Notes: generated by a model not told the origin, from the letters alone. 64,000 nucleotides of DNA from Rhodoferax sp. (GCF_023701345.1 NZ_JAMPXE010000001.1:18871-82870); one strand, 5' to 3'. Shown: positions 1 through 8,605, numbered from the stretch's first letter. A program made the numbers and translations.

Positions 1-198
1 GTCGGCCACGCCGGCACACCGCACCACCAATGCTGGTTTGCGGTCAATCATGGCGTTCCAGACCGTGCGCGACTTGTCGTAGCCCTCGTCGCCGGGAAAG
101 AGTAGCGCACCCCGTAAAGATGATTTCAACTTTTCCAGGGAGGCGCCATCCAATGTGATGTGGTCTCCCGTCAGTCCGATTGCTTTTACGCTGTTCAT
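1..198 (-). CDS. FAD-binding oxidoreductase, N-terminal fragment (runs off window)
   Basis: Translating the minus strand from the ATG at 198 gives 66 residues beginning MNSVKAIGLTGDHITLD and including GALLFPGDEGYDKSRTVWN and ALVVRCAGVAD. This is the usual N-terminus of berberine-bridge/PCMH-type FAD-linked oxidases, in which a GD..Y...R..WN..I motif precedes the FAD-binding fold. A GGAGG sequence lies 7-8 nt upstream of the ATG, which supports the start. The rest of the gene is outside the window, so substrate and catalytic residues cannot be judged. It was missing from the ORF track because it is cut by the window edge. Confidence 0.8.
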   Translation of the reverse strand, partial: MNSVKAIGLTGDHITLDGASLEKLKSSLRGALLFPGDEGYDKSRTVWNAMIDRKPALVVRCAGVAD

Positions 199-769
199 GA
201 TGTAGCCTCCAATTCGTTGATCAAAAAGGCTCCCGCTTGGGTGCCTCGTTTGCCTCTCTACGGATAACGTGCTCAATCTAAGCTGCTTGGACACGTAGCG
301 CTATACGCAGCATCGCGTACGCTGCAAGCTTTTGGGGTGGAGCATCGATGATTGCGATTCGAGCCGGCCCGCTGTGGGGTCGCCTGGTCCGTTAGGCGAC
401 ACGGTGGGAGGACGCTACGCCCAATTTCTGGCTCAGTCAAACGCAGTAGCAACAGCCCATACGGCAGCATGGTTTTTGTGTCCTTGGATGGATCACTGGG
501 CCGCCTGATATCAGCGTACTGGTCGGCTTGGTGTGGACGCGCCTTCCTCCCAGGCGCACATTGTTGGATTCGGGCACGGTATTGGCGGTTTCCCAGACGC
601 CCATGAACGAGACCGGCCCCGAAACCGCCCCGCACTGGCAACTGCCTGCGAACCCGCCGGCAGCAAGGTTGAGACTCGAATGACAATTCTCAAGCAGGGT
701 GAATCTGAGCGCTCTAGCATCCAGGGCCAAGGCATTGGTACAACACCATGCCGCCGAGCAGGAGCCACC
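199..769. other. Intergenic region, no gene recognised
   Basis: About 570 bases between the divergent FAD oxidoreductase and cfa. Several ORFs overlap here on both strands, but none has a recognisable domain, a good ribosome binding site or a convincing composition. A small GCAGC...GCTGC inverted repeat lies near 310-328. It could hold promoters for both flanking genes or a decayed gene; neither can be shown by eye. Confidence 0.4.
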
Positions 770-826
770 ATGAAACAGCATGAACTTATTCTGGCGCTGA
801 TCGCTGCGACCTTGAAGCGGGTTTGA
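770..826 (+). CDS. Possible 18-residue leader peptide coupled to cfa
   Basis: A short ORF, MKQHELILALIAATLKRV, starts at an ATG preceded by AGGAG at about 6 nt. Its TGA stop overlaps the next ATG as TGATG, the start of the cyclopropane synthase gene. The cfa start itself has no obvious Shine-Dalgarno sequence, so re-initiation after this ORF is a plausible way to translate cfa. Length and lack of homology leave open that it is chance, or the tail of a decayed gene, since an open frame extends upstream to 533. Confidence 0.3.
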   Translation: MKQHELILALIAATLKRV

Positions 827-2064
827 TGGACGCCCACGCCGATCCCTTGGGCACCGAGCACCACCGGCTCACTCATGACCTGGGAAGGCTGACGCCTGTG
901 TCAGAGATTCCCTTGCGCCTGACGCTCTGGAACGGCATGCAACATGATCTGGGGCCGCAGCCCACGGTGACGGTCAAGGTGCTGAGTCCGGGCGCGCTGC
1001 GGTATTTTGTGCCGCCCAGCCTGGACAACCTGGCCGAGGGCTACGTCAACGGCCACTTCGACGTGCTGGGGCAGGCCGCCGACATTGTGGAAGCCGCCAC
1101 CAGCCTGGCACAACATGGGGTGCCCATGCGCGGCCGGTTTGGCCGCCTGTTCAGCGCCCTGCACCATGACCGGGGCACGGACACGCACGCCATCGAGCAC
1201 CATTACGATATCTCCAACGACTTCTACCGCTTGTGGCTGGGCGATGACATGGTTTATTCCTGCGCCTACTTTCCGACCCGGACCGAGTCGCTGGAAGCGG
1301 CACAAACCGCCAAGCTCGACCACATCCTGCGCAAGCTCATGCTCAAGCCGGGCGAGCGCCTGCTCGACATCGGCTGCGGCTGGGGCGCGCTGGCGATACG
1401 TGCCGCGCAAAAATACGGCGCCCGGGTGCTCGGTGTCACCCTGTCGAAAAACCAGTACACCCTGGCGTGTGTGCGTGTCGCGCAGGCGGGTCTGGCAGAC
1501 CAGGTCGAGATCCGGCTGCAGGACTACCGTGACATCGAGCCGGGCGACGGCCAATTTGACAAGATCACCTCGATCGGCATGTTCGAGCATGTGGGCCTGA
1601 ACCACCTGGAGGCCTATTTCGGCAAGATCAACGCCCTGCTGAAAGACGGCGGCCTGGTGCTGAACCACGGCATCACCTCCACCGACCCGGGCAGCGGTGC
1701 CGCCCCGCTGGGGGCCGCTAATTTCATCGAGAAATATGTCTTTCCGAACGGCGAGCTGCCACACATCAGCCTGGCGCTCAAGGACATGCAGAGCGCTGGA
1801 CTGGAGGCGCTCGACGTGGAGTGCCTGCGCCGCCATTACGCGCGCACGCTGGCGTGCTGGTCGGACAACTATGAGCGCCAGCAGGAAGCCATTCACGCGC
1901 TGGTGAGCGAGACCACCTACCGGGTCTGGCGCATTTACCTGGCGGGCTGCGCCCATGCGTTTTCACAAAACTGGGTGTCGCTCTACCAGGTGCTGGCGTG
2001 CAAGGCCGGCACCTGCGCAGAGCTGAACCCGACGCCCTGGTCACGCGCCTACATGTACACCTGA
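826..2064 (+). CDS. cfa: Cyclopropane-fatty-acyl-phospholipid synthase
   Basis: 412-residue SAM-dependent enzyme that adds a methylene bridge to unsaturated acyl chains of membrane phospholipids. It has the N-terminal lipid-binding segment of the family, then HHYDISNDFY and WLGDDMVYSCAYF, the SAM-binding LDIGCGWGAL near residue 182, and ITSIGMFEHVG and PNGELPHIS further on, all typical of CFA synthases. The ORF track starts one codon earlier at TTG; ATG 826 is preferred because it overlaps the upstream leader stop as TGATG. It converges on thpR with only 12 nt between. Length matches the family (about 380-420 aa). Confidence 0.93.
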   Translation: MDAHADPLGTEHHRLTHDLGRLTPVSEIPLRLTLWNGMQHDLGPQPTVTVKVLSPGALRYFVPPSLDNLAEGYVNGHFDVLGQAADIVEAATSLAQHGVPMRGRFGRLFSALHHDRGTDTHAIEHHYDISNDFYRLWLGDDMVYSCAYFPTRTESLEAAQTAKLDHILRKLMLKPGERLLDIGCGWGALAIRAAQKYGARVLGVTLSKNQYTLACVRVAQAGLADQVEIRLQDYRDIEPGDGQFDKITSIGMFEHVGLNHLEAYFGKINALLKDGGLVLNHGITSTDPGSGAAPLGAANFIEKYVFPNGELPHISLALKDMQSAGLEALDVECLRRHYARTLACWSDNYERQQEAIHALVSETTYRVWRIYLAGCAHAFSQNWVSLYQVLACKAGTCAELNPTPWSRAYMYT

Positions 2065-2076
2065 GGCATCAAGTCG

Positions 2077-2613
2077 TCATTGGTACTGCCGAATCACCCG
2101 GTAGCGCGGCGCCTTGAGCCCGGTCGAGAGCACCAGCGTAAAGTCCCGCACCGACCACCGCACGGGTGCCAATACTGCGGGCGCAATCGCCGCAGCGGCA
2201 TGGCGCGCCAGCGTGACATGGGGCACATAGGGCCGGGGATCGAGCGCCAGATCAAGCCCGCGCAGCGCCTGCCCCAGCCGCTCATGCAAAGCGCGCAGGG
2301 CCACGGGCACTTCCGCCGCGCACAGCACCGCCAGGCCGTGGGGCCAGAGCCTTGGCTGGTCCAATACCAGTTCGAAGGGCCGGAACGGCACCACAGCGCA
2401 GGCGGCAATCGCTTCTGCTTTGTCAGTGGCCACATCGCCGATGAAATGCAGGGTGGCATGCCAGTCCGCCGCTGCGTATCGGGCACAGCCCGACGGCCAG
2501 ATCCATTGGTTGGCATGCGCGGCCAGTTGCCCGCGGGTGGCATCATCAGGCCAGAGCGCAAAAAAAGTCGCTGGGTTCGGACGACAGGGGGTTTGCCGGT
2601 GTTCATGGTTCAA
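2077..2613 (-). CDS. thpR: RNA 2',3'-cyclic phosphodiesterase (LigT/ThpR family)
   Basis: 178 residues with the paired HxTx motifs that define the 2H phosphoesterase fold: HATLHFIG (His near 52) and HVTLAR (His near 132), spaced as in LigT/ThpR. Members hydrolyse 2',3'-cyclic phosphates to 2'-phosphates and can ligate tRNA halves in vitro; the cellular role is unsettled. The start region MNHEHRQ precedes the conserved FFALWPDD strand. Convergent with cfa, and divergent from the membrane methyltransferase gene at 2690. Confidence 0.9.
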   Translation of the reverse strand: MNHEHRQTPCRPNPATFFALWPDDATRGQLAAHANQWIWPSGCARYAAADWHATLHFIGDVATDKAEAIAACAVVPFRPFELVLDQPRLWPHGLAVLCAAEVPVALRALHERLGQALRGLDLALDPRPYVPHVTLARHAAAAIAPAVLAPVRWSVRDFTLVLSTGLKAPRYRVIRQYQ

Positions 2614-2689
2614 TTCTGATCATGCAGGGACATTACAGTAGCAGCATTCGCATTTCAACCGAAGCATCCACTCAACCTGGCGCACACAC

Positions 2690-3142
2690 ATGAAACCTCA
2701 CACCCTTGGCAGCCTGCTTGTGGCGCTTCAGTTTGGCGCGCTGGGGGCACTCGTCCTGTTGGCAGCCCCAAAGCTCATGCAGCAACCCTTTCAGCCTTGG
2801 ACATGGCTGACCATTGGCTTGAGCGGGGTGGTCGGCTTGTCGGCGTTGCTGGCCAACCGGCCCGGCAACTTCAACATCCACCCGGCCCCGCGCACCGACG
2901 GCAAGCTGGTCGCGCATGGCCCCTACCGCTGGATCCGACACCCCATGTACACGGCCGTGAGTTTGCTGGGCCTGGCCTGTGCCCTGGCGCTGGGTTCCGT
3001 GCTGGCCTGGCTGCTCTGGGGCGTTTTGTCGCTGGTGCTGCTGTTCAAGGCGCGGCTGGAAGAACGCTGGATGACGGCGTTGCATCCGTCCTATGTGCAC
3101 TACATGGCGCGTACCCGCCGCTTTATTCCGTTTCTTTTATAA
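2690..3142 (+). CDS. Isoprenylcysteine-carboxyl-methyltransferase-like membrane protein
   Basis: 150-residue integral membrane protein with hydrophobic segments near 8-28, 37-55 and 86-120. The signature NIHPAPR...LVAHGPYRWIRHPMYT, followed by EERWM...YVHYMARTRRFIPF, is the SAM-binding C-terminal region of the ICMT/phospholipid methyltransferase family. Bacterial members methylate diverse, mostly unknown substrates, so only the family is assigned. It stands alone and converges on the CorC-like gene. Confidence 0.82.
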   Translation: MKPHTLGSLLVALQFGALGALVLLAAPKLMQQPFQPWTWLTIGLSGVVGLSALLANRPGNFNIHPAPRTDGKLVAHGPYRWIRHPMYTAVSLLGLACALALGSVLAWLLWGVLSLVLLFKARLEERWMTALHPSYVHYMARTRRFIPFLL

Positions 3143-3215
3143 GACGGTCCAGCCATGTTCATTGCCGCCAAACTGCTGGCCTGCCGCATGAGCGGCAAAG
3201 CCTGAGCCAAACTGG

Positions 3216-4523
3216 TCACACCTCCTGGCCGGAGTCGGGCACACGGGTGGCCAGCACCTTGTCGACCCGCTTGCCGTCCAGGTCCACCACCTCGAACAAC
3301 CAGTCTTCGCAGCTAATTTTCTCGCCGGTCACCGGCATGTGGCCGCTCACCGCCATCAACAATCCGGCCAGCGTGTTGTAGCGGCCACGTTCTTCCAGCG
3401 GCAGCTCATCCATGTCGAGCCTGGCCTTGAGTTCGCTGACCGGCATCATGCCGTCGAGCAGCCAGCTGCCGTCATCGCGCTGCACCGCCCAGGCCTCGGT
3501 TTTGGCGCTCGGCTGCAGCTCGCCGGTGATGGCTTCCAGCAGGTCATGGGGGGTGAGCAGGCCCTGCACCACGCCGTATTCGTCCACCACCAGCACCAGG
3601 CGGCCGACCTTGGCACGGAACTGCTCCAGCAAGGCCATGCCGCTGAGGGTTTCGGGCACAAACACGGCCGTGGTCACGTAGTCTTCGAGCGTGCCCGGCG
3701 CATCACCCCCCAGCGCCAGCATGTGGGCCACGCTGATCTTGCCCACCACATCGTCCATCGAGCCGCGGCACACCGGGTACCAGGAATGGGCGCGTTGGGC
3801 ACCATCGGTCCCCACTTTTTGCAGACCTTGCGCCACACTGATACCGGCATCAAGCCAGTCGACTTCGGCGCGCGGCACCATCAGCGAGGTCAATTGCCGG
3901 TCATCGAGGCCAAACACGTTTTGCACCATCTGGTGCTCGTGTTCTTCAATCACACCGGCGTCCACACCTTCCTCCAGACTGGCAGAAATTTCTTCCTCGG
4001 TCATGGCACGCACCGCGTTGGTGTCGATACGCAGCAGCTTCAACATGGCGGCGGTCGAGCCCGAGAGCAATTTGACAAACGGCCCGGCGGCGCGCGCCAG
4101 CCACAACATGGGCCGCGACACCCAGCGCGACACCGCCTCGGGGTGCAACTGACCGATGCGTTTGGGCACCAGTTCGCCAAAAATGATGGTGATATAGGTG
4201 ATGATGGTCACCACCAGTGCCGTGGCGGCAATGGCCGCAGCCTTGTCGGCCATGCCCCAGCCTTGCAGCCAGGCGGCTAGCCCGGCACTGAAGGCAGCCT
4301 CGCCAACGATGCCGTTGAGCACACCAATCGAGGTAATGCCCACCTGCACGGTCGATAAAAACTGGTTGGGGTTGTCCAGCAGCGTCAGCGCCGCCTGAGC
4401 GCCCTTGTCGCCTGCTTCGGTCATGGCGTTGAGCCGCGACTTGCGACTGGCGGCCAGCGCCAGCTCGGACATGGCAAAGACACCATTGAGCAGCGTCAAA
4501 AAAATAATCAGCAAAATTTCCAT
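3216..4523 (-). CDS. HlyC/CorC family transporter (CNNM + CBS pair + CorC domain)
   Basis: 435 residues. An N-terminal DUF21/CNNM membrane domain (starting MEILLIIFLTLLNGVFAMSELAL, about four helices to residue 160) is followed by two CBS domains (about 200-330, with SLMVPRAEV at the entry) and a C-terminal CorC/HlyC domain (about 345-425, DGMMPVSELKARL). Such proteins take part in magnesium or cobalt efflux or tolerance; the older name hemolysin is misleading. The start is divergent from apaH with only 15-24 nt between the two starts, so one promoter must lie inside the neighbouring coding sequence. Confidence 0.9.
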   Translation of the reverse strand: MEILLIIFLTLLNGVFAMSELALAASRKSRLNAMTEAGDKGAQAALTLLDNPNQFLSTVQVGITSIGVLNGIVGEAAFSAGLAAWLQGWGMADKAAAIAATALVVTIITYITIIFGELVPKRIGQLHPEAVSRWVSRPMLWLARAAGPFVKLLSGSTAAMLKLLRIDTNAVRAMTEEEISASLEEGVDAGVIEEHEHQMVQNVFGLDDRQLTSLMVPRAEVDWLDAGISVAQGLQKVGTDGAQRAHSWYPVCRGSMDDVVGKISVAHMLALGGDAPGTLEDYVTTAVFVPETLSGMALLEQFRAKVGRLVLVVDEYGVVQGLLTPHDLLEAITGELQPSAKTEAWAVQRDDGSWLLDGMMPVSELKARLDMDELPLEERGRYNTLAGLLMAVSGHMPVTGEKISCEDWLFEVVDLDGKRVDKVLATRVPDSGQEV

Positions 4524-4547
4524 GCATCACAAACGACAATGAACACC

Positions 4548-5393
4548 ATGGCACTTTACATGATTGGCGACGTGCAGGGCTGCAACAGCGCCTTACAACG
4601 TCTATTAAACAAAATTTCTTTCTCGCCCAGCCGCGACACACTCTACTTTTTGGGTGATCTGGTCAACCGTGGCCCCGATTCGGCGGGTGTGCTACGCAGA
4701 CTGATGGGTTTTGGCGCCTCGGCGCAATGCCTGCTCGGCAACCACGACCTGCATTTGCTGGCGGCCAGCGTGGGCGCGCGCCGACCGAGCCGCAAGGACA
4801 CGCTGGGCAACGTGCTGGACGCACCCGACCGCGAGGCCATGCTGGCCTGGCTGCGCCAGCAGCACATGGCTTTTTTGCTGGAGCAGCAACACCAGTCGGT
4901 CCTGATGGTGCACGCCGGCGTGCTGCCAGGCTGGACCGCCAGCCAGGCCCTGGCGCTGGCGGGGGAGTTTGAAGCGGTGTTGCGTGGCCCCGACTTGGGC
5001 GACTTTTTGCATCAGATGTATGGCGACAGCCCGAACCAGTGGGACGATGCATTGCAGGGTATCGACCGCTTGCGAATGATTGTGAATGCCTTGACGCGGC
5101 TGCGCTTTTGCACCGCCGAGGGGGTGATGGAATTCGAGACCAGTGACGGCGCCCACGCGGCCCCTGCCGGTTACCTGCCCTGGTACGAGGTACCGGGGCG
5201 CAAGACCCGCGATGTCACGGTGGTGTTTGGCCACTGGTCAACCCTGGGCTGGCTGGGCCGCGACGATCTGTTCGCGCTGGATTCCGGTTGTGTCTGGGGC
5301 GGGCACCTGAGCGCCCTGAAACTGGACACCGGCACGCCAGCGCATGAGTTGATCCAGGTGAAGTGCGAGCAGGCGCAAAAACCGGGGGATTGA
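4548..5393 (+). CDS. apaH: Symmetrical bis(5'-nucleosyl)-tetraphosphatase ApaH
   Basis: Cleaves Ap4A into two ADP and also removes NpnN caps from RNA. The calcineurin-like metallophosphatase motifs are all present: GDVQGC, GDLVNRGPDS, GNHDLHLL, HAGVLPGW and GHWSTLGW. The chosen start gives MALYMIGDVQGC, matching the usual family N-terminus; the track's ATG at 4539 adds only three residues. At about 281 aa it matches E. coli ApaH. No clear Shine-Dalgarno sequence is seen before either start. Confidence 0.94.
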   Translation: MALYMIGDVQGCNSALQRLLNKISFSPSRDTLYFLGDLVNRGPDSAGVLRRLMGFGASAQCLLGNHDLHLLAASVGARRPSRKDTLGNVLDAPDREAMLAWLRQQHMAFLLEQQHQSVLMVHAGVLPGWTASQALALAGEFEAVLRGPDLGDFLHQMYGDSPNQWDDALQGIDRLRMIVNALTRLRFCTAEGVMEFETSDGAHAAPAGYLPWYEVPGRKTRDVTVVFGHWSTLGWLGRDDLFALDSGCVWGGHLSALKLDTGTPAHELIQVKCEQAQKPGD

Positions 5394-5405
5394 TCGCTTA
5401 TTTTT

Positions 5406-5831
5406 TCAGGCTTGCCACGGATTGATGACATTCAAGCCAAAGCCTTCAAAGTCACGCACATTGCGGGTGACCAGCGTCAGATTGTGATGCAAGGCCGTGG
5501 CCGCCAGCAAACTGTCGATGGCCGGCAGCGGGCGACGGGCTTGGGCTTGCAAATAGCCCCATCGGTCAACCACTGGCAAATCGACGCTCAGTATCCGACC
5601 AAGAAAAAAGGTGGGCAGGTCGACCTCAAGCCAGTCATTCAAAGCCTGTCGCCTTCTGGCATCGACGCTGCCAGTGCTTAGCGTTTCTATGCCTTTGCGA
5701 ATTTCACCCAAAGTGAGCACACTCAGAAAAAGCGATTGCGCAGTACGTGCTGAAAACCAGGTCACCACCTTGGCGTCCGGCTGCTTGCGACGTAGTTCAG
5801 AAATGGCGTTGGTGTCGAGCAGATAGCTCAT
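5406..5831 (-). CDS. vapC: PIN-domain toxin, VapC/FitB type
   Basis: 141-residue PIN-domain ribonuclease. The N-terminal LLDTNAISELRR supplies the first acidic residues, and AIDSLLAATALHHNLTLVTRNVRDFEGFG the remaining acidic active-site cluster. Its start overlaps the antitoxin stop by four bases (ATGA), so it is translationally coupled to it. Expected activity is Mg-dependent cleavage of tRNA or mRNA when the antitoxin is degraded. Length and motifs are intact, so it is probably functional. The closest family style (ISELRRKQP...W) is FitB-like. Confidence 0.92.
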   Translation of the reverse strand: MSYLLDTNAISELRRKQPDAKVVTWFSARTAQSLFLSVLTLGEIRKGIETLSTGSVDARRRQALNDWLEVDLPTFFLGRILSVDLPVVDRWGYLQAQARRPLPAIDSLLAATALHHNLTLVTRNVRDFEGFGLNVINPWQA

Positions 5832-6079
5832 AGGTTGATCTCACGCGTCAGACTTTGGACGCGCTCGAAAGTCAGGTCATCCAGGCCATACAAGGGTGAA
5901 CGCTGCATGAATTCGACCAAGGACTGCGAGTTGCCGCTGAGCCGATCAAACAATTCGCGTGAGACCACCACCGCCACCGATTTTCCATGCACCGTGATGT
6001 CTTGCGGACCGTCTTGCTTTGCGCTTTTAAGCACATCAGAAAAGCGCGCTTTTGCCGTTTGCAGTTGCCAACTTTGCAT
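5828..6079 (-). CDS. Phd/YefM-family antitoxin
   Basis: 83 residues from the ATG at 6079: MQSWQLQTAKARFSDVLK is the classic Phd/YefM DNA-binding N-terminus, followed by ITVHGKSVAVVVS. The track's longer 100-aa start is rejected because a GGAGG lies 6 nt before 6079 and the extension would read through the operator. The C-terminal part (SPLYGLDDLTFERVQSLTREINL) is the likely toxin-binding tail. Autoregulation through the palindrome just upstream is expected. Confidence 0.92.
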   Translation of the reverse strand: MQSWQLQTAKARFSDVLKSAKQDGPQDITVHGKSVAVVVSRELFDRLSGNSQSLVEFMQRSPLYGLDDLTFERVQSLTREINL

Positions 6080-6090
6080 GCCGTCCTCCA

Positions 6091-6117
6091 ATATTCTGAC
6101 CATAATGGTCAGAATAT
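6091..6117. promoter_or_regulatory. Operator of the toxin-antitoxin operon (perfect 13-1-13 palindrome)
   Basis: Two arms, ATATTCTGACCAT and its exact reverse complement, are separated by a single base. The palindrome sits 12 nt before the antitoxin ATG, directly upstream of its GGAGG. Phd/YefM-type antitoxins bind such operators to repress their own operon. The AT-rich arms stand out from the surrounding GC-rich DNA. Confidence 0.8.
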
Positions 6118-6133
6118 AACCGATTGGCAAAAA

Positions 6134-7615
6134 TCAGGCGGGCTGGAATAGCGCGGCGACCTTGCGCTTGGGCTTGATGTTGCTGGAAATGGTGCGCACA
6201 CCCGGGCGCGCAGCAGCGGCTTCCCAAGCGGGTGCGGCTTCTGGCGGCAACGAGGGTTCGTACGGTTTTTCAAAGAACGGGTCTTGTGGCACGGGGCGGC
6301 TGCGCCGGGGCTCAGCGCGCGAACCCCGGGCAAAGTCTTCGGGGCGGCGCTGGTCGCTGCCGTCTTCGCGATAGAGCCGGCGGCCATCATTGATATGGCC
6401 CTGCTTGCGGATGTCGGGCAGGTTTTCTTCGAACTCGATGCCTTCGAGCTCGATCTTGGTCTTGAGCAGCTTCTCGATGTCGGTCACCAGGCGCTGGTCG
6501 CTCTTGGAAACAAACGTGACGGCCAGCCCTTCTGCTCCCGCGCGGCCAGTGCGGCCAATGCGGTGCACGTAGTCTTCGGCGTGGAACGGGATGTCGAAGT
6601 TGAACACGGCGGGCACGTCCTTGATGTCGAGCCCGCGCGCGGCCACGTCGGTACAGACCAGCAGGTCGACGCCACCGCTCTTGAAGGACTCAAGTGCCTT
6701 CAGGCGTTCTTCCTGGCTCTTGTCGCCATGCAACGCGGTGGTTTTGAGGCCTTCGTGCTCCAGGGAGCGCGCCAGTCGCGCACAACCGAGCTTGCTGTTG
6801 ACAAAAACGAAGGCCTGCTTGATGCCGCGCTGGCGCAGGATCTGGTGCAGGGCGTGGCGCTTGTCCTCACCCTCGACGCTGTAAAAATGTTGCTCGACGG
6901 TAGAAGCGGCGGCGTTGGAGCGCGCCACCTCGATGGTGACCGGGTCTTGCAGGTAGCTGCTGGCCAGACGCTTGATTTCCGGCGAGAAGGTGGCCGAAAA
7001 CAGCAGTGTGGTGCGCTGTTTGGGCAGGTAGCTAAGGATGCGTTGCAGGTCGGGCAGAAAGCCGATGTCGAGCATCCGGTCGGCCTCGTCGAGCACCACG
7101 TATTCGACCTGGTTGAGCACGCAGTTCTTGGCTTCAATGTGGTCCAGCAGGCGACCCGGCGTGGCCACCAGCACTTCGACCCCTTTTTTGAGTTCGATGG
7201 TTTGCGGCTTCATGTCCATGCCGCCAAACACCACAGCACTGCGCAAATTGGTGTATTTTCCATAGAGCTCAACCTGCTCGGCCACCTGCACGGCCAGCTC
7301 ACGCGTGGGCAGCAGCACCAGGGCGCGCACCGGGTGGCGCGCAGGCGACGTGGAAGCGTTTTCGTGCTTGAGCATGCGCTGCATCAGTGGCAGGGCAAAG
7401 GCGGCTGTTTTACCGGTGCCGGTCTGGGCCGCACCCATCACGTCACGGCCCTGTAGCACCACGGGGATGGCCTGGGCCTGGATCGGGGTCATGGTCTCGT
7501 AACCCATTTCGGCCACAGCGCGGGCCAAAGGGTCGGCCAGTTGCAGCTGGGCAAAGGCCATGATGGGGGTGTCGGAAGTTAATTCGTTTGCGTTCGCAGG
7601 AGTCAGTTCGGTCAT
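6134..7615 (-). CDS. DEAD-box ATP-dependent RNA helicase, RhlE-like
   Basis: 493 residues carrying the full helicase motif set: Q motif TPIQAQAIP, Walker A AQTGTGKT, PTRELAVQ, DEAD within VLDEADRMLDIGF, SATFS, ARGLDIKDV and HRIGRTGRAG. The C-terminal tail (from about 410) is a charged, Pro/Arg-rich low-complexity extension that usually adds RNA affinity. RhlE-type helicases act in ribosome assembly and RNA decay. A short GCTATC...GATAGC hairpin lies just upstream. It ends 17 nt from the toxin-antitoxin operator, reading in the same direction. Confidence 0.93.
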   Translation of the reverse strand: MTELTPANANELTSDTPIMAFAQLQLADPLARAVAEMGYETMTPIQAQAIPVVLQGRDVMGAAQTGTGKTAAFALPLMQRMLKHENASTSPARHPVRALVLLPTRELAVQVAEQVELYGKYTNLRSAVVFGGMDMKPQTIELKKGVEVLVATPGRLLDHIEAKNCVLNQVEYVVLDEADRMLDIGFLPDLQRILSYLPKQRTTLLFSATFSPEIKRLASSYLQDPVTIEVARSNAAASTVEQHFYSVEGEDKRHALHQILRQRGIKQAFVFVNSKLGCARLARSLEHEGLKTTALHGDKSQEERLKALESFKSGGVDLLVCTDVAARGLDIKDVPAVFNFDIPFHAEDYVHRIGRTGRAGAEGLAVTFVSKSDQRLVTDIEKLLKTKIELEGIEFEENLPDIRKQGHINDGRRLYREDGSDQRRPEDFARGSRAEPRRSRPVPQDPFFEKPYEPSLPPEAAPAWEAAAARPGVRTISSNIKPKRKVAALFQPA

Positions 7616-7633
7616 TGAAGCTCAGGTTCAATT

Positions 7634-7650
7634 GCTATCAATCCGATAGC
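7634..7650. repeat. Short GCTATC-N5-GATAGC inverted repeat
   Basis: A 6-bp perfect stem with a five-base loop, in the 95-bp gap between the helicase gene and ypfJ. Similar AT-rich GCTATC/GATAGC hairpins are frequent between genes in Comamonadaceae. Only one copy was noticed in this window, and no U-tract follows, so it is not called a terminator. Confidence 0.35.
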
Positions 7651-7710
7651 TGGTGATGCCCGGGAATCGGGGCAATTTTCTTAAGAAGAAACCGTATTAT
7701 CCTACAACGC

Positions 7711-8586
7711 TCACAGTTCGCGCGCAGCGAAGGTATCGCAACCCTTGACGCTGCCGTTTTTAAGGCCCTGGTCGAACCAGCGCTGGCGCTGCGCACTGGT
7801 GCCATGGGTGAAGCTGTCGGGCACCACCTGGCCGTCACGGGAGCGCTGCAGCGCGTCGTCGCCAATGCGGGCGGCGGCGTTCATGGCTTCTTCCACATCG
7901 CCCTGCTCCAGCAACTGGCGTGCCGCCTGCGCGTGGTTGGCCCAGACCCCCGAAAAACAATCGGCCTGCAATTCCAGACGCACGCTCAGGGCGTTGTAGT
8001 CGGTCTGGCTGACACGGCCACGCATCTGCTCCATTTTGCTGGTAATTCCCATCAGGTTTTGCACATGGTGGCCCACCTCATGGGCGATCACATAGGCCTG
8101 GGCAAAATCGCCGGGCGCGCCCAACTGGTTTTTCAGGGTCTCGTAAAAGTCAAGGTCGATGTAAACGTTCTGGTCAGCCGGGCAGTAAAACGGCCCCATC
8201 GCCGCCTGACCCTGCCCGCAGGCGGTGGACGTCGCGCCGCGAAACAGCACCAGTTTGGGCTCCTTGTAAGTTGCCCCACCCTGGGTGAACACGGCTTTCC
8301 AAACGTCCTCCGTATCGGCCAGCACCGTGGAAACAAAGGCTGCCATCTGGTCATCTGCCGGGGGTTTCTGCGCTGGTGCCGATGAGCTCTGCGGTGCCGG
8401 GCTGCCGCCGCTGAGCAGATTCAGAACCGTCATCGGGTTGATCCCGAGGAAATAGGACACCACGAGCGCGATGACCACCGAACCCAGTCCAAGTCGGCGT
8501 CCGCCAAAGCCACCGCCACCTGACGAGCCGCCACTGCCCCGGCGATCTTCGACATTGTCAGATTGACGGTTGCCGCCCCATTTCAT
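7711..8586 (-). CDS. ypfJ: Neutral zinc metallopeptidase, YpfJ family
   Basis: 291 residues starting MKWGGNRQSDNVEDRRG, the typical N-terminus of the YpfJ/putative neutral zinc metallopeptidase family. A single transmembrane helix (about 33-50) follows a Gly-rich stretch. The protease core carries HEVGHHVQNLMG, giving the HExxH-like zinc site, and a downstream LELQADCFSGVWA segment with the third ligand. The domain probably faces the periplasm. Substrate unknown. Nineteen bases separate it from dcd, so the two may share a transcript. Confidence 0.9.
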   Translation of the reverse strand: MKWGGNRQSDNVEDRRGSGGSSGGGGFGGRRLGLGSVVIALVVSYFLGINPMTVLNLLSGGSPAPQSSSAPAQKPPADDQMAAFVSTVLADTEDVWKAVFTQGGATYKEPKLVLFRGATSTACGQGQAAMGPFYCPADQNVYIDLDFYETLKNQLGAPGDFAQAYVIAHEVGHHVQNLMGITSKMEQMRGRVSQTDYNALSVRLELQADCFSGVWANHAQAARQLLEQGDVEEAMNAAARIGDDALQRSRDGQVVPDSFTHGTSAQRQRWFDQGLKNGSVKGCDTFAAREL

Positions 8587-8605
8587 GGTGCTGCTCCCAT
8601 GGGGA

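Noticed and set aside
901-1956. 351-aa minus-strand ORF opposite cfa
   Set aside because: Shadow of a high-GC gene; no domain, and the plus-strand gene has the full CFA synthase motif set.
3155-3205. 16-codon ORF between the methyltransferase and CorC-like genes
   Set aside because: No ribosome binding site, no conservation evidence; its end coincides with a small GCCGC/GCGGC hairpin.
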